Positions 7,768 to 16,857 of a DNA stretch of 64,000 nt are shown piece by piece (the first letter of the stretch is position 1; every line of letters starts with the position of its first letter). Origin of the DNA: Kluyvera intermedia (lineage in GTDB: Bacteria > Pseudomonadota > Gammaproteobacteria > Enterobacterales > Enterobacteriaceae); assembly GCF_021440345.1 (NCBI RefSeq), contig NZ_JAKCNS010000019.1, positions 1 through 64,000 of the forward strand. The letters run 5' to 3'. The notes under the pieces are model-generated. The model searched no databases. It was not told the origin of the DNA and saw only the letters and a program-made list of their open reading frames with translations. The position numbers were made by a program, and so were the translations under genes.

Positions 7768-10164
7768 TTATTCCCCCTCCCAAACGTCAGTGACTTTCGG
7801 CACTTCCGGCGTAAGGTCTCTACTCGCCACTTCCAGCTCTTTTTTAAGCCAGTCCAGCCCCTCTTGAATATATTTAGGCGCGGCGAGTTCGGCGGGGTCA
7901 GCACAGTACAATAAATCGAGTGCCATCTCGGCTTTGTCATCTTTGAGTGCCAAATAGAGTTTTTCACAGCACTGTTCAAGCGTATCGAGGTTAAGAGCAT
8001 CCTGCATTTTTTTCATCATCCCGGTAGGTTTTTCTACTTTTTTGAACAACTCGGGATTCGTCAATGCAATAGCATCTTCAAATGTGTAAGGGAAAGCCTC
8101 GGCCTCCTCCTCTTTTCCAAATTTAATGGGAATACCATATTGAAATGCAATCCTGACCTTACCACGAATTTTCTCATGCTCCGGCATTCTAAGGACCGTA
8201 TCCAGCCCTCCCTCAACATCGAGCCAAATTTTTATGGTATGGCTGCCAGTAATATATCCCTTGCCAAATTCAGGCCTGATAGCTTTGGGTTTATTTCCTG
8301 AGCTAACTTTTTGAACATCTGCCGGTAGTTTGAGTGGAGGCTTTTGAGCATCCGTATCAGTGACGACAAGGGTGGGAATCCCAAGTATGTCAATCAATGC
8401 CCTCAGCCGGTGAGCATGGGCTCCTCCTACCTCCAGAATCGAAATGTAGCTGTTGTCCAAACTTGTATTAGCGTTGGGATTATTACGGATAAAATGCGGC
8501 ATCAGGATACGTTCTGCCGCCCCCTCGACTAGAATAATCCCGTTCGCAAAAAAGAGATCGCAGTGTGTGGTTTTGAGATAGCGAGCCACGAACTGAGCCG
8601 TTTGTAAGACATCATCCGAGCGGATTTTACCGTTGCCAAAAGTACAGGACAGATCAATAACGTCCGCAGTCGGCACGTCATGCGGACCTGTAGCGGGTTT
8701 ACGTTTGAAGTACCTGAGCTTTTCAAAGCCCACTTCATGCGCAAGGTAGCTTGAATGTGTGCTGACCACCAGTTGGCTCGAGAACCTCTTGGAAGTCCGC
8801 AAATCATCATGATTGCGCAGCACCGAATAAGCTTTTTTGATAAACACCTGCTGAACCTGCGCGTGCAGGTGAGCTTCCGGCTCTTCAATCAGAATAAGGT
8901 GAAGAGGCTCAACAAAGACATCTTCCTCTGGTTTTCTTAGGCCGGCTTTACCGACGCGCATCCATTGATCCCTAAAGCTCATCATTGTAAAAACCATGGA
9001 TATCAGATTTTTGTAGCCAAGCCCGTTATATTTCTCTGACAGACTCATCAGAGGCACCCCTGCGGCGTGGCTAGTTTTCTGGATCTCAAAAAGAATGGCC
9101 GCTTCGTGGTCCAAATTATCGATCGGATTAACCCTGCTAGATAATCTGATATGGGGATCGCTGAACCCCGGATACCCCAGCGTCTCTATCTCTTTCAAGG
9201 GTTTGTTAAACACCTTGTTAAGTCTTCCATCAAAGGAGTGTTGAGCATAGGCGATGGCTTCGAGGGCATCCAAATCTTCGTCACAAGGAAGATCGGTAGG
9301 ATTTAAATGCCGATTGTAGTACTGGTTAATCTGGCTAGCCAGATTAGAGGCACCATGCTGAGAACCTGTTGCCACATAGGGATCTGAAAACCCACGAGTA
9401 GCATCAATGATATCTACTTTGAACAGTCCATTGAAAGGATAAAAATCTAGCGGAAGTTGCCCCTCGACAAGAACCTGAGGGAGGAATTTGCTTCCTTGGT
9501 CCGTGATAAGTTTTGCGGGATCTAGGATGTAAGATTTTATCTCAAAAGCTTTAGACACCTCTCTTTCAAGGTATTCACGCAACGATCCCGGCCAGACTGA
9601 AAATTTGAAATCACTGAGCTCAGATGCTGAACCACCTTGAGCTTTTTCGGCATTTTTTTCTGCCGAGATTTTAAGCTGCTCAGCGGCCTTGAAGTGGGCA
9701 ATAAAGTCTGCTTTTAGGGCATCAAGATCTTTGGGTTGATAAATCATCCGAATGCCTAACAGTCCGCCATCCCATTTTAATGTCGGTATTAGGTGCCGTA
9801 CCCGATGGACTTCATTTTTCTCGACTTTTAACCAGACATCCAGCGTTGGGCATAAGGGCTGCCAGTCACTGATTTTTTCGCCAACCTCTTCGGCGTTCGC
9901 CCATGCTTGACCAAATTGATTAAGCTGATGCCAATTTGATAGGGTGAAATCGGCTGCGCCTAATTTTCGTGAAGATGGAGATTTACCCGATGCGATGCTC
10001 GCAGCCGTTCTTCCTCGTTGATCCAGAAAGAAAATAAGCGCATCCATTGCTGACGTCTTGCCGCTGTTATTTGCCCCAACGAGCAGTGTTTCTTCGTCAG
10101 TCAGACGAATTCTGCAAGTTTTAAGCTTTCTGTAGTTCTGGATATCAATATATTCAATTTTCAT
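7768..10164 (-). CDS. gajA: OLD-family ATP-dependent nuclease, Gabija GajA-like
   Basis: A 798-residue protein with an N-terminal ABC-type ATPase and a C-terminal TOPRIM nuclease domain. Walker A is GANNSGKT (30-37), the signature-like region SEKYNGLGYKNL, Walker B LILIEEPEAHLH with EEPE at 427-430, and the switch histidine region VVSTHSSYLAHE. TOPRIM residues are the glutamate in LVEGAAER (E547) and DTD (603-605). Class 2 OLD nucleases beside a UvrD helicase are the Gabija arrangement. The best-known GajA has about 580 residues; this one has a long insertion between Walker A and the signature region and about 190 residues after the TOPRIM DxD motif. The start has AGGAAG upstream. First gene of a two-gene operon with gajB. 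Confidence 0.82.
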   Translation of the reverse strand: MKIEYIDIQNYRKLKTCRIRLTDEETLLVGANNSGKTSAMDALIFFLDQRGRTAASIASGKSPSSRKLGAADFTLSNWHQLNQFGQAWANAEEVGEKISDWQPLCPTLDVWLKVEKNEVHRVRHLIPTLKWDGGLLGIRMIYQPKDLDALKADFIAHFKAAEQLKISAEKNAEKAQGGSASELSDFKFSVWPGSLREYLEREVSKAFEIKSYILDPAKLITDQGSKFLPQVLVEGQLPLDFYPFNGLFKVDIIDATRGFSDPYVATGSQHGASNLASQINQYYNRHLNPTDLPCDEDLDALEAIAYAQHSFDGRLNKVFNKPLKEIETLGYPGFSDPHIRLSSRVNPIDNLDHEAAILFEIQKTSHAAGVPLMSLSEKYNGLGYKNLISMVFTMMSFRDQWMRVGKAGLRKPEEDVFVEPLHLILIEEPEAHLHAQVQQVFIKKAYSVLRNHDDLRTSKRFSSQLVVSTHSSYLAHEVGFEKLRYFKRKPATGPHDVPTADVIDLSCTFGNGKIRSDDVLQTAQFVARYLKTTHCDLFFANGIILVEGAAERILMPHFIRNNPNANTSLDNSYISILEVGGAHAHRLRALIDILGIPTLVVTDTDAQKPPLKLPADVQKVSSGNKPKAIRPEFGKGYITGSHTIKIWLDVEGGLDTVLRMPEHEKIRGKVRIAFQYGIPIKFGKEEEAEAFPYTFEDAIALTNPELFKKVEKPTGMMKKMQDALNLDTLEQCCEKLYLALKDDKAEMALDLLYCADPAELAAPKYIQEGLDWLKKELEVASRDLTPEVPKVTDVWEGE

Positions 10165-10527
10165 CTGGCTTCCTTTCCTAAGTAATGCCGAGATGCATCC
10201 TAAATGTCATGATCGGCATATTTGATAAGGTGATGATTTTAGGGCTGCGCAGAGAACAACAGCAGCGATTACTTTAATGTTGTATTTATTTTAAATGTTG
10301 CTGTCTAGCGGATTATCCGTTCTTCCTAGCATAGTTTTATCCAGATCAGTATTCTTGGCGTCAAGACAATGTTTGCCCCTAGCCTTTCAGCTCCCTGGAA
10401 AGCAGTGTTGTCAACTCAACTCCGTTAACCGGCAAGCAGGTAAGCCCTGCCAAACTGACGCATTTCGGGCCTTACGGTTTGGGTTTAATAGCGAACATAA
10501 ATCTACAACTGGTTTACCGCCAGCGCA
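10165..10527. other. gajA upstream region with inverted repeat
   Basis: No gene seen. Within 60 bases upstream of gajA there is a 7-base inverted repeat, ATGCCGA at 10185-10191 and TCGGCAT at 10213-10219, enclosing a palindromic GATGCATC at 10192-10199. This may be an operator for the Gabija-like operon; no regulator gene is adjacent. The remainder up to the integrase stop holds nothing I can name. Confidence 0.4.
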
Positions 10528-11796
10528 TCAATTGCGCCTACCGCGATTGATCTTTGCATAGTCAAACGGCGGAATCCCATTATCCCGGTTAGCATCCAGA
10601 AAATCAGCCCACCATTGCAGCATCAGCCTACGTTCATCGATAAATTCCGCCTTATGAATATATGCCGCGCGCACTGAATTACGTTCCATATGGCTCATTT
10701 GGCGCTCCACCGCATCCTTCGACCATAGCCCTGACTCAATCAACGAACTACAAGCCATTGTACGGAAGCCGTGGCCGCAAATTTCAACTTTAGTGTCATA
10801 ACCCATAACCCGCAGAGCACTGTTGACCGTGTTTTCACTCATGGGCTTGCGCGGATCGTGATCGCCAATGAAAATCAACTCATGTTCTCCGCAAAACTGT
10901 TTTATCTGCTTCAGGATTGCCAGCGCCTGCCTTGAAAGCGGCACCAGATGAGGTGTACGCATCTTTGATCCTCGCTGAGAATGTTTCACGCCGGGAATAG
11001 GTTCTCGCTCAGGCGGGATGGTCCACATTGACGTTTCAAAATCGATCTCTGACCAGCGAGCAAAACGCAGCTCACTGGATCGAATAAAGATAAGCAAAGT
11101 GAGTTCCGTTGCCCAACGGGTTAACGGCCTGCCGGTATAGCCGTCTATTTTCTGAAGTAATTCAGGGATGCGCTTTAATTCCAGCGCCGGGCGATGTTGT
11201 CGATTGCCAGATGCGACGGCTCCAGCCATCTCCTGCGCCGGGTTGTAATCAATCAACCCGCTTTGAACCGCATAACGCATGATGGCCGTGGTGCGCTGTT
11301 GAAGACGGGAGGCCACTTCAAGACGGCCTGATGTCTCGACGGCTTTAATGGGAATTAACAGATCGCGGGTACCCAGTTCAGCAATATTGCGAGCACCAAT
11401 TGCCGGGAAGATATTGTCCTCCAGGCTCTTTTTTACGCGATTAGCATGATCTTCAGACCATTTTTGGTTAGTCGCAAGCCACTCTCTGGCAACCTTCTCG
11501 AAAGTAATAATCTCTTTCGCCTGCTCTTCTTTCGCAGCACGTTTATGCTCACGAGGATCGATACCAGCAGCTACCAGCTTTCTGGCTTCTTCCCTTTTCT
11601 TCCTGGCATCCGCCAGTGAAATTTCAGGATAGACACCGAACGCCATCAAATGCTGTTTACCGCCAAAACGGAAACGAAATCGCCAATACTTGGAACCGTT
11701 AGGTTTTACAAGTAAAAACATGCCGTCACCGTCAACAAGTGAATACTCTTTCTCCTCAGGTTTCGCAGAACGAACTTTAGTATCCGTTAGGGCCAT
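10528..11796 (-). CDS. P4-type tyrosine integrase of the leuX island
   Basis: A 422-residue tyrosine recombinase with an N-terminal DUF4102-type arm-binding domain (MALTDTKVRSAKPEEKEY...) as in P4-like and pathogenicity-island integrases. Catalytic residues visible are R239 (IRSSELR), H342 and R345 (HGFRTM), H369 (MSHM) and the nucleophile Y379 (AAYIHKAEF). All are present, so the enzyme is probably functional. The ATG at 11796 is preceded by GGAGG; an upstream in-frame start would add 26 unlikely residues. The gene lies about 200 bases beyond the 3' end of leuX and in the same direction, the classic placement for an island integrated into a tRNA gene. It would excise or integrate everything leftward of leuX. 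Confidence 0.93.
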   Translation of the reverse strand: MALTDTKVRSAKPEEKEYSLVDGDGMFLLVKPNGSKYWRFRFRFGGKQHLMAFGVYPEISLADARKKREEARKLVAAGIDPREHKRAAKEEQAKEIITFEKVAREWLATNQKWSEDHANRVKKSLEDNIFPAIGARNIAELGTRDLLIPIKAVETSGRLEVASRLQQRTTAIMRYAVQSGLIDYNPAQEMAGAVASGNRQHRPALELKRIPELLQKIDGYTGRPLTRWATELTLLIFIRSSELRFARWSEIDFETSMWTIPPEREPIPGVKHSQRGSKMRTPHLVPLSRQALAILKQIKQFCGEHELIFIGDHDPRKPMSENTVNSALRVMGYDTKVEICGHGFRTMACSSLIESGLWSKDAVERQMSHMERNSVRAAYIHKAEFIDERRLMLQWWADFLDANRDNGIPPFDYAKINRGRRN

Positions 11797-11957
11797 AATG
11801 GTCCTCCTTCCATTGGTATTTCGTGAGTATACAAGCAATATCGAATCGGCAAATATACTCATTAGTATACTCACAGGCTTATTGATGTGGGTTGAGTTAG
11901 GTTGACTTCAGTTGAGGAGAAAATCGTGGAAAGCCTTGTGTGGCGCGGATTTCAGAC

Positions 11958-11984
11958 ATAAAAAAAGACCTCAGTTGAGGTCTA
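11958..11984 (-). terminator. Terminator downstream of leuX
   Basis: Stem AGACCTC/GAGGTCT with a four-base loop, followed on the minus strand by a run of seven T residues. It lies 13 bases beyond the tRNA 3' end. Confidence 0.8.
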
Positions 11985-11996
11985 TTTACATGCTTT

Positions 11997-12020
11997 TGGT
12001 GCCGAAGGCCGGACTCGAAC
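11997..12020 (-). other. Probable island attachment site in the leuX 3' end
   Basis: The 3' end of the tRNA gene, including the TΨC arm and CCA, is where P4-type integrases recombine. It lies between the intact tRNA and the integrase. I found no second copy of this sequence between 1 and 11,990, so the partner site must be left of the window. This is inference from position and family. Confidence 0.5.
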
Positions 12021-12081
12021 CGGCACGTATTTCTACGGTTGATTTTGAATCAACTGCGTCTACCGATTTCGCCACTCCGGC
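11997..12081 (-). tRNA. leuX: tRNA-Leu(CAA)
   Basis: An 85-base class II tRNA on the minus strand ending in an encoded CCA. The anticodon stem GTTGA/TCAAC encloses the loop TTCAAAA, giving anticodon CAA. The D-loop GGTAGAC and T-arm GGTTCGAGTCC are present, along with a short variable arm. The acceptor stem has a G·U pair at position 5. Context with ahr and yjgR identifies it as leuX, the well-known island insertion hotspot of enterobacteria. The gene is intact, so the island regenerated its 3' end. Confidence 0.97.
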
Positions 12082-12109
12082 ACGGAAAGGTATGCGGAAA
12101 ACGTTGTGG

Positions 12110-12137
12110 ATTATACCTGCCGCGCGCTGCCATGCAA
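12110..12137 (-). promoter_or_regulatory. leuX promoter
   Basis: On the minus strand a perfect TATAAT (12110-12115) follows TTGCAT (12132-12137) at 16 bases. The -10 box lies about 30 bases upstream of the mature tRNA 5' end. Confidence 0.75.
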
Positions 12138-12354
12138 GCATCAGTCATCTATCATGCTGCTAAGTGTCTAAAAAAACGTCGCTCCCTAGGCTAAAACGGC
12201 CACTAGCCCTTACGGAATACCCAACCAATCCTTTTTCTCTGAATCCGCTTCGCAAAAAAAAGCAACGTGATCAGGGCGGTTTACATTTACGCCGGTTTGT
12301 TATGAGATCGTGTAACTGAATCAAGTACTCACAATCCGATCTCAGGACACCGTT

Positions 12355-13368
12355 ATGCGTTTCTATCAGGTTGAACCTACGCTGGAAAACTACTGGCGCG
12401 GGATTATTCTCTTTGGCAAAAATGTCGCATCCTACAAATTTGCGCTCGCGCATGCCCTGTACGACGTGAAACCAGAGGGCAGCGATCTGATTTTACTCGA
12501 CGACCTGGCCGTGCCGTTCAGCGATCATTTGTGCCGTCATTTACAGCATGCGCCAAAGCAGATCACTTCACGCAGCAGCCAGTTTATTGCTGCTTGTTCA
12601 CAGTTCAATGCAAGCGAGATCAGCCGTGATGCGCTCACTGCCATAACGGTTCGCCAGGGCTTTAATAATGTGATTGATGCGTTTCACAATGTGAATCAGG
12701 GTGAAATCGACAAACGCTTTTTTATTGATGAGCGTAAAAGCCATAAGGGCATCCGTCTGACCGATAATTTCTACCGTCTGGGTGAGCGCCAGCAGTATCA
12801 AAATCTCAGTTTTGAAACCGATGCGCGCTGGAGTCTTGTGGAACAAGCATGGGCGCTGAACATCTCCAGCCAGCTTATCAACGTGGAGTATGACTACAGC
12901 GATCAGATGCTGTTTAGCCGTAACAACGATCGCCGAGTCGCAATCTCAAGCTGCCGCGATAGCCTTAACGGCTACCAAAAGGGGCGTTGCTTCTACTGTT
13001 TTGCGCCAATCAGCCTGCGTCCTGGAGATGAGGCGCTTGCCGATGTCGATCACTTTATCCCATGGAAGGCTCGCGACCGGGTGCGTAACGTGGACGGTGT
13101 CTGGAATCTGGTGCTGGCATGCAAAGAGTGTAACCGGGGCGAAAAAGGCAAGTTCGCCCGCCTGCCCTCGCGCAAGCTGCTTCAGCGCCTGAACGAGAGA
13201 AACGAGTACTTTATTAATAGCCACCTGCCGCTACGCGAAACGCTCATTCGCCAAACGGGTACCACCACGGCGCAGCGCGAAAAATTTCTGGCAACCAGTT
13301 GGAACGATGCGCTACAAGTACTGTTCCACCAATGGGAGCCAGCCGCACAGGGAACGGATACATTCTGA
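12355..13368 (+). CDS. HNH endonuclease domain protein
   Basis: A 337-residue protein with a C-terminal HNH nuclease domain. A CxxC pair in GRCFYCFAPI comes first, then the DVDHFIPW block with the catalytic-type histidine, WNLVLACKECNRGEKG with a second CxxC and the asparagine, and R/K residues after it. The N-terminal 190 residues match no domain I recognise. The ATG has AGGA at a suitable distance upstream. It overlaps the next gene by one base (TGATG), so the two are coupled. The position is on the 5' side of leuX, outside the integrase-borne island. Role is unknown; a restriction or phage-defence function together with the methyltransferase is plausible but inferred. Confidence 0.8.
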   Translation: MRFYQVEPTLENYWRGIILFGKNVASYKFALAHALYDVKPEGSDLILLDDLAVPFSDHLCRHLQHAPKQITSRSSQFIAACSQFNASEISRDALTAITVRQGFNNVIDAFHNVNQGEIDKRFFIDERKSHKGIRLTDNFYRLGERQQYQNLSFETDARWSLVEQAWALNISSQLINVEYDYSDQMLFSRNNDRRVAISSCRDSLNGYQKGRCFYCFAPISLRPGDEALADVDHFIPWKARDRVRNVDGVWNLVLACKECNRGEKGKFARLPSRKLLQRLNERNEYFINSHLPLRETLIRQTGTTTAQREKFLATSWNDALQVLFHQWEPAAQGTDTF

Positions 13369-13949
13369 TGACGCTTAAATATTATCAACAACACGCCGAC
13401 GATTTTTTCAGCGCCACGGTCAACGTCGATATGAACGCTCTCTACCGCCCTTTTCTGGAACACATTCCAAAAAACGGCTGGGTTCTGGATGCCGGCTGTG
13501 GTTCCGGACGCGACAGTAAAGCATTTTTACAGCGGGGCTATCGCGTTGAGGCCTTCGATGCAACGGCGGAAATGGCGATTCTCGCAAGTCAGCATACCGG
13601 TCTGGCCGTTAAGCAAATGACCTTTAGCGACGTCGATGCCGTCGCTCGCTACGAGGGGATTTGGTGCTGCGCTTCGCTGCTACACGTCAGCGCCATGGAG
13701 TTACCCGCAGCGATGGCAAAGCTCGCTCGGGCGCTAAAGCCTGGCGGTATCTGGTATGCCTCTTTTAAATATGGCGATAGCGAACGCCTCAAAGATGGAC
13801 GACATTTTACCGACCTTAACGAGCAGCGGCTGAATACACTGCTGTCTACGCTTGAAGACATCACGCTGACACGTCACTGGATAACCGAGGATCAGCGCCC
13901 CGATCGCAGCGAAATGTGGCTAAATGCACTATTACTGAAGCACCCATAA
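13368..13949 (+). CDS. Class I SAM-dependent methyltransferase
   Basis: A 193-residue Rossmann-fold methyltransferase. Motif I is VLDAGCGSGRDS (about residues 35-46), followed by the acidic EAFDAT strand and ALKPGGIWYASF at about 123-134. There is no (D/N/S)PP(Y/F) motif and no PC motif, so it is not a typical DNA base methyltransferase. It looks like the TehB/small-molecule group. The start at 13368 overlaps the HNH gene stop as TGATG, which excludes an upstream in-frame start at 13299. Substrate unknown. The tight coupling to an HNH nuclease suggests they act together. Confidence 0.82.
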   Translation: MTLKYYQQHADDFFSATVNVDMNALYRPFLEHIPKNGWVLDAGCGSGRDSKAFLQRGYRVEAFDATAEMAILASQHTGLAVKQMTFSDVDAVARYEGIWCCASLLHVSAMELPAAMAKLARALKPGGIWYASFKYGDSERLKDGRHFTDLNEQRLNTLLSTLEDITLTRHWITEDQRPDRSEMWLNALLLKHP

Positions 13950-14024
13950 TCCCCCCTTCCGCCAAGCGCCTGCCTCCAGCATGCTCTACACTCTCAGTTC
14001 AACACCACACGAAAGAGATACACA

Positions 14025-15044
14025 ATGTCCATAATAAAAAGCTACGCCGCTAAAAATGCCGGAGCGGAACTGGAAGTTTGGGAGTACGACGCCGGTGAAC
14101 TGCTGCCGGAAGACGTTGAGGTGAAGGTGGATTACTGCGGTATCTGCCACTCGGATCTGTCGATGATCGACAACGAATGGGGTTTCTCGCAATACCCGCT
14201 GGTTGCCGGCCACGAGGTGATTGGCCATGTGGTGGCGCTGGGCAGCGCTGCGCAGAGTAAAGGGTTGAAGATTGGTCAGCGCGTGGGTATTGGCTGGACG
14301 GCGCGAAGCTGCGGCCACTGCGATGCTTGTATCGATGGCAATCAGATTAACTGTACCGAAGGTTCGGTACCAACCATCCTCAACCACGGCGGTTTTGCTG
14401 ATAAGCTGCGCGCCGACTGGCAATGGGTGATCCCACTGCCAGACAACATTGATATCGAAACCGCAGGCCCAATGCTGTGCGGTGGGATTACGGTGTTTAA
14501 ACCGCTGCTGATGCATCACGTCACCGCCACCAGCCGCGTAGGGGTGATAGGGATTGGCGGTCTGGGGCATATCGCCATTAAGCTACTGCGCGCGATGGGT
14601 GCGGAAGTGACGGCGTTCAGTTCCAATCCGTCGAAAGAGCAGGAAGTGCGGGCGATGGGCGCAGATCACGTGGTAAATAGCCGCTCGCCGGAAGCGCTGA
14701 AAGAGCTGGCCGGTCAGTTTGATTTGATCATCAACACCGTCAACGTGGACCTAAACTGGCAGCCGTATTTCGAAGCGCTGGCTTCAGGCGGTAACTTCCA
14801 CACCGTGGGTGCCGTGCTGACACCGCTACCGGTACCGGCGTTTACGCTGATTGGCGGTGACCGCAGCATCTCCGGTTCGGCGACCGGTAACCCGTTCGAG
14901 CTGCGCAAGCTAATGAAGTTTGCCGGTCGCAGCAAGGTCGCGCCGATTACCGAGCTGTTCCCGATGTCTAAAATCAACGATGCCATCCAGCACGTTCGCG
15001 ACGGTAAAGCCCGTTACCGCGTGGTACTGAAGGCTGACTTCTGA
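14025..15044 (+). CDS. ahr: NADPH-dependent aldehyde reductase
   Basis: A 339-residue zinc-dependent medium-chain dehydrogenase matching E. coli Ahr (YjgB), which reduces a broad range of aldehydes. Catalytic zinc ligands are in DYCGICHSD and GHEV. Structural zinc cysteines are in [15 protein letters not shown]. The nucleotide-binding [11 protein letters not shown] lies near the middle of the chain. In E. coli this gene also lies next to leuX, which supports the assignment. GAAAGAGA upstream is an acceptable ribosome site. Confidence 0.92.
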   Translation: MSIIKSYAAKNAGAELEVWEYDAGELLPEDVEVKVDYCGICHSDLSMIDNEWGFSQYPLVAGHEVIGHVVALGSAAQSKGLKIGQRVGIGWTARSCGHCDACIDGNQINCTEGSVPTILNHGGFADKLRADWQWVIPLPDNIDIETAGPMLCGGITVFKPLLMHHVTATSRVGVIGIGGLGHIAIKLLRAMGAEVTAFSSNPSKEQEVRAMGADHVVNSRSPEALKELAGQFDLIINTVNVDLNWQPYFEALASGGNFHTVGAVLTPLPVPAFTLIGGDRSISGSATGNPFELRKLMKFAGRSKVAPITELFPMSKINDAIQHVRDGKARYRVVLKADF

Positions 15045-15079
15045 TGTTTTACCGGCGGCGCGCTGCCGCCGGTTCTCTC

Positions 15080-16723
15080 CTAACGCTCATCTGCGCCTAA
15101 CGCCGCAAACACCTCTGCCACCGCTATGGCTCCTGGATCTGGTACGCCATTCAGGTTATTGCTATTCACATAAGACGCACGCCCTGCTCGGGCTTGCTGC
15201 ATGGTGGCCGTACTCTCCGCACCGTGCTGGGCGGCGAGAATTGCCTGTTCCAACCCACTATCACGCAGCGCTTCCAGCGCGGGCTGTAGTGCGTCGATTA
15301 ACGTTCTGTCACCCACCTGCGCTCCACCGTAAAACTTCATCTGTTTTAAGCCGGCCAGCAGCGCATTCGGCAACGACTCGCCCTGTGATAACGCCTGCCC
15401 GGCGGCGGTAAAGAACAGCGACATCAGTACCCCGCTAGAGCCGCCCATCACGGTCGCCAGCCGTTCGCCAACAAACTGCAGCAGCTGCGCCGGCTCGTTC
15501 AGCGGCAGCGCATGGCGTGCAAGCTGAGTAGCAATATCCTGTGCGCCTAGCGCGAAGGTCGAGCCGGTATCGCCATCGCCCACTTTCGCGTCAAGCGCAT
15601 TCAAACGTTCCTCAAGGCCGAGCAGCGTCTGGGTAGCGCGGTCCACCACGTCGTGCACCTGCGCGTTCTCCGATGGCTGAACGTCCAGCGCGTCGTGCAC
15701 TTTGGCATGTTGAAGCGTTTTAAGCGGCCCAAAGGCCCTCGCCTTCACCCAACCAACGGTTTCAACTTCAGCCAGCAGCGCCTGTTCGGTAGCGTCATTC
15801 AGCATCAGCAAGGAGAGCGAAAAGCCCTTCATATCCAGCGAGCTGACCAGCGTGGCGGGGCCAATCAGATAAGCAATCTGCTCTCGCAGCGCCGAATGCG
15901 CTAGCTCTTTAGTCAGCAGCGCCATCTCAAGCTCAGATACGCCGCCCAGGTTGTTAATCAGTACCGCCACGCGAGAATCGCCCACCGAGGCTTTAAGCGT
16001 CTGCGCCAGCGTGTCGACCAGCGTCTTACTGTTATGGCTGCTGACTATCGATGCTCCTGGCTCCCCGTGGATCCCCAGTCCAAGCTCAACCTGACCGGGC
16101 TTAATGCGTTCTTCGGCTTCGCTGCCGGGCAGATTGCAGCTCTCCATCGCCAGCCCAAGGCTGAAGACGTTGTCGCAGACGCGCTGCGCTATCGCGTGCA
16201 CTTCACTGAGCGATTTCCCCTGCTCTGCCGCGTATCCGGCAATCTTATGTACGAATGCCGTACCGGCGATGCCGCGAGGCTGCTTGTTTTCCGGCAACGC
16301 AATGTCGTCAGCGACAATCACCATTTCAACTTTTAAGCCATAACGCTTAGCCTTCTCGGCAGCGAGGCCGAAGTTCAGGCGGTCGCCGGTGTAGTTTTTA
16401 ACAATCAGCAGGCAGCCGCGATCGCCGGTGACGGCGACAATCGCGTTCAGCACCGCATCCACGCTGGGCGACGCGAAGACATCACCGCAGACGGCTGCGG
16501 TGAGCATTCCTTTGCCAACAAAGCCCGCATGCGCCGGTTCGTGGCCTGAGCCGCCGCCGGAGATAATCGCCACCCGGCTTTTATCCCAGTCGCTACGCGC
16601 CACGATGCGGATAGCCGGATCGACCTCCAGTCGCAGCAAATTACCGTGAGGTGCGGACAACACTAAACCTTCAATCGCATCATCGACCAGCTGTTTTCGA
16701 TCGTTTAAAAAGAATCTGGACAT
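15080..16723 (-). CDS. dhaK: Dihydroxyacetone kinase (ATP-dependent, DhaK-DhaL fusion)
   Basis: A 547-residue single-chain kinase that phosphorylates dihydroxyacetone to DHAP in the cytoplasm. The N-terminal DhaK domain shows ISGGGSGHEPAHAG and the substrate-binding histidine in LGLGIHGEPG. The C-terminal DhaL domain shows the Mg-ATP motif VGDGDTGSTF and GGSSGVLMSLFF. This is the Citrobacter/eukaryote-type ATP enzyme, not the three-part PTS enzyme of E. coli. The ATG at 16723 has GAAGG upstream; an earlier in-frame start would add 58 unlikely residues and run into the yjgR leader. It sits between ahr and yjgR, where E. coli has the idn gluconate genes. No regulator is adjacent. Confidence 0.92.
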   Translation of the reverse strand: MSRFFLNDRKQLVDDAIEGLVLSAPHGNLLRLEVDPAIRIVARSDWDKSRVAIISGGGSGHEPAHAGFVGKGMLTAAVCGDVFASPSVDAVLNAIVAVTGDRGCLLIVKNYTGDRLNFGLAAEKAKRYGLKVEMVIVADDIALPENKQPRGIAGTAFVHKIAGYAAEQGKSLSEVHAIAQRVCDNVFSLGLAMESCNLPGSEAEERIKPGQVELGLGIHGEPGASIVSSHNSKTLVDTLAQTLKASVGDSRVAVLINNLGGVSELEMALLTKELAHSALREQIAYLIGPATLVSSLDMKGFSLSLLMLNDATEQALLAEVETVGWVKARAFGPLKTLQHAKVHDALDVQPSENAQVHDVVDRATQTLLGLEERLNALDAKVGDGDTGSTFALGAQDIATQLARHALPLNEPAQLLQFVGERLATVMGGSSGVLMSLFFTAAGQALSQGESLPNALLAGLKQMKFYGGAQVGDRTLIDALQPALEALRDSGLEQAILAAQHGAESTATMQQARAGRASYVNSNNLNGVPDPGAIAVAEVFAALGADER

Positions 16724-16857
16724 AACCTTCCAAAAATAAGCAAACCGTATGCAAAGCATAGTCCGCACTGGATATTGCGCCGCAAAATGGACAATTTGCC
16801 GCACCGCAATGTCGTTGTTTTGCCTATACTCGACGCAGAGAAAATGGAGGATTACCC

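Noticed and set aside
1-11990. Search for a second copy of the leuX 3' end (attR)
   Set aside because: No match seen; the far end of the island must be outside the window.
13368-13949. Reading the methyltransferase as the DNA methylase of a classical restriction-modification pair
   Set aside because: The DPPY/NPPY or PC motifs of DNA base methylases are missing.
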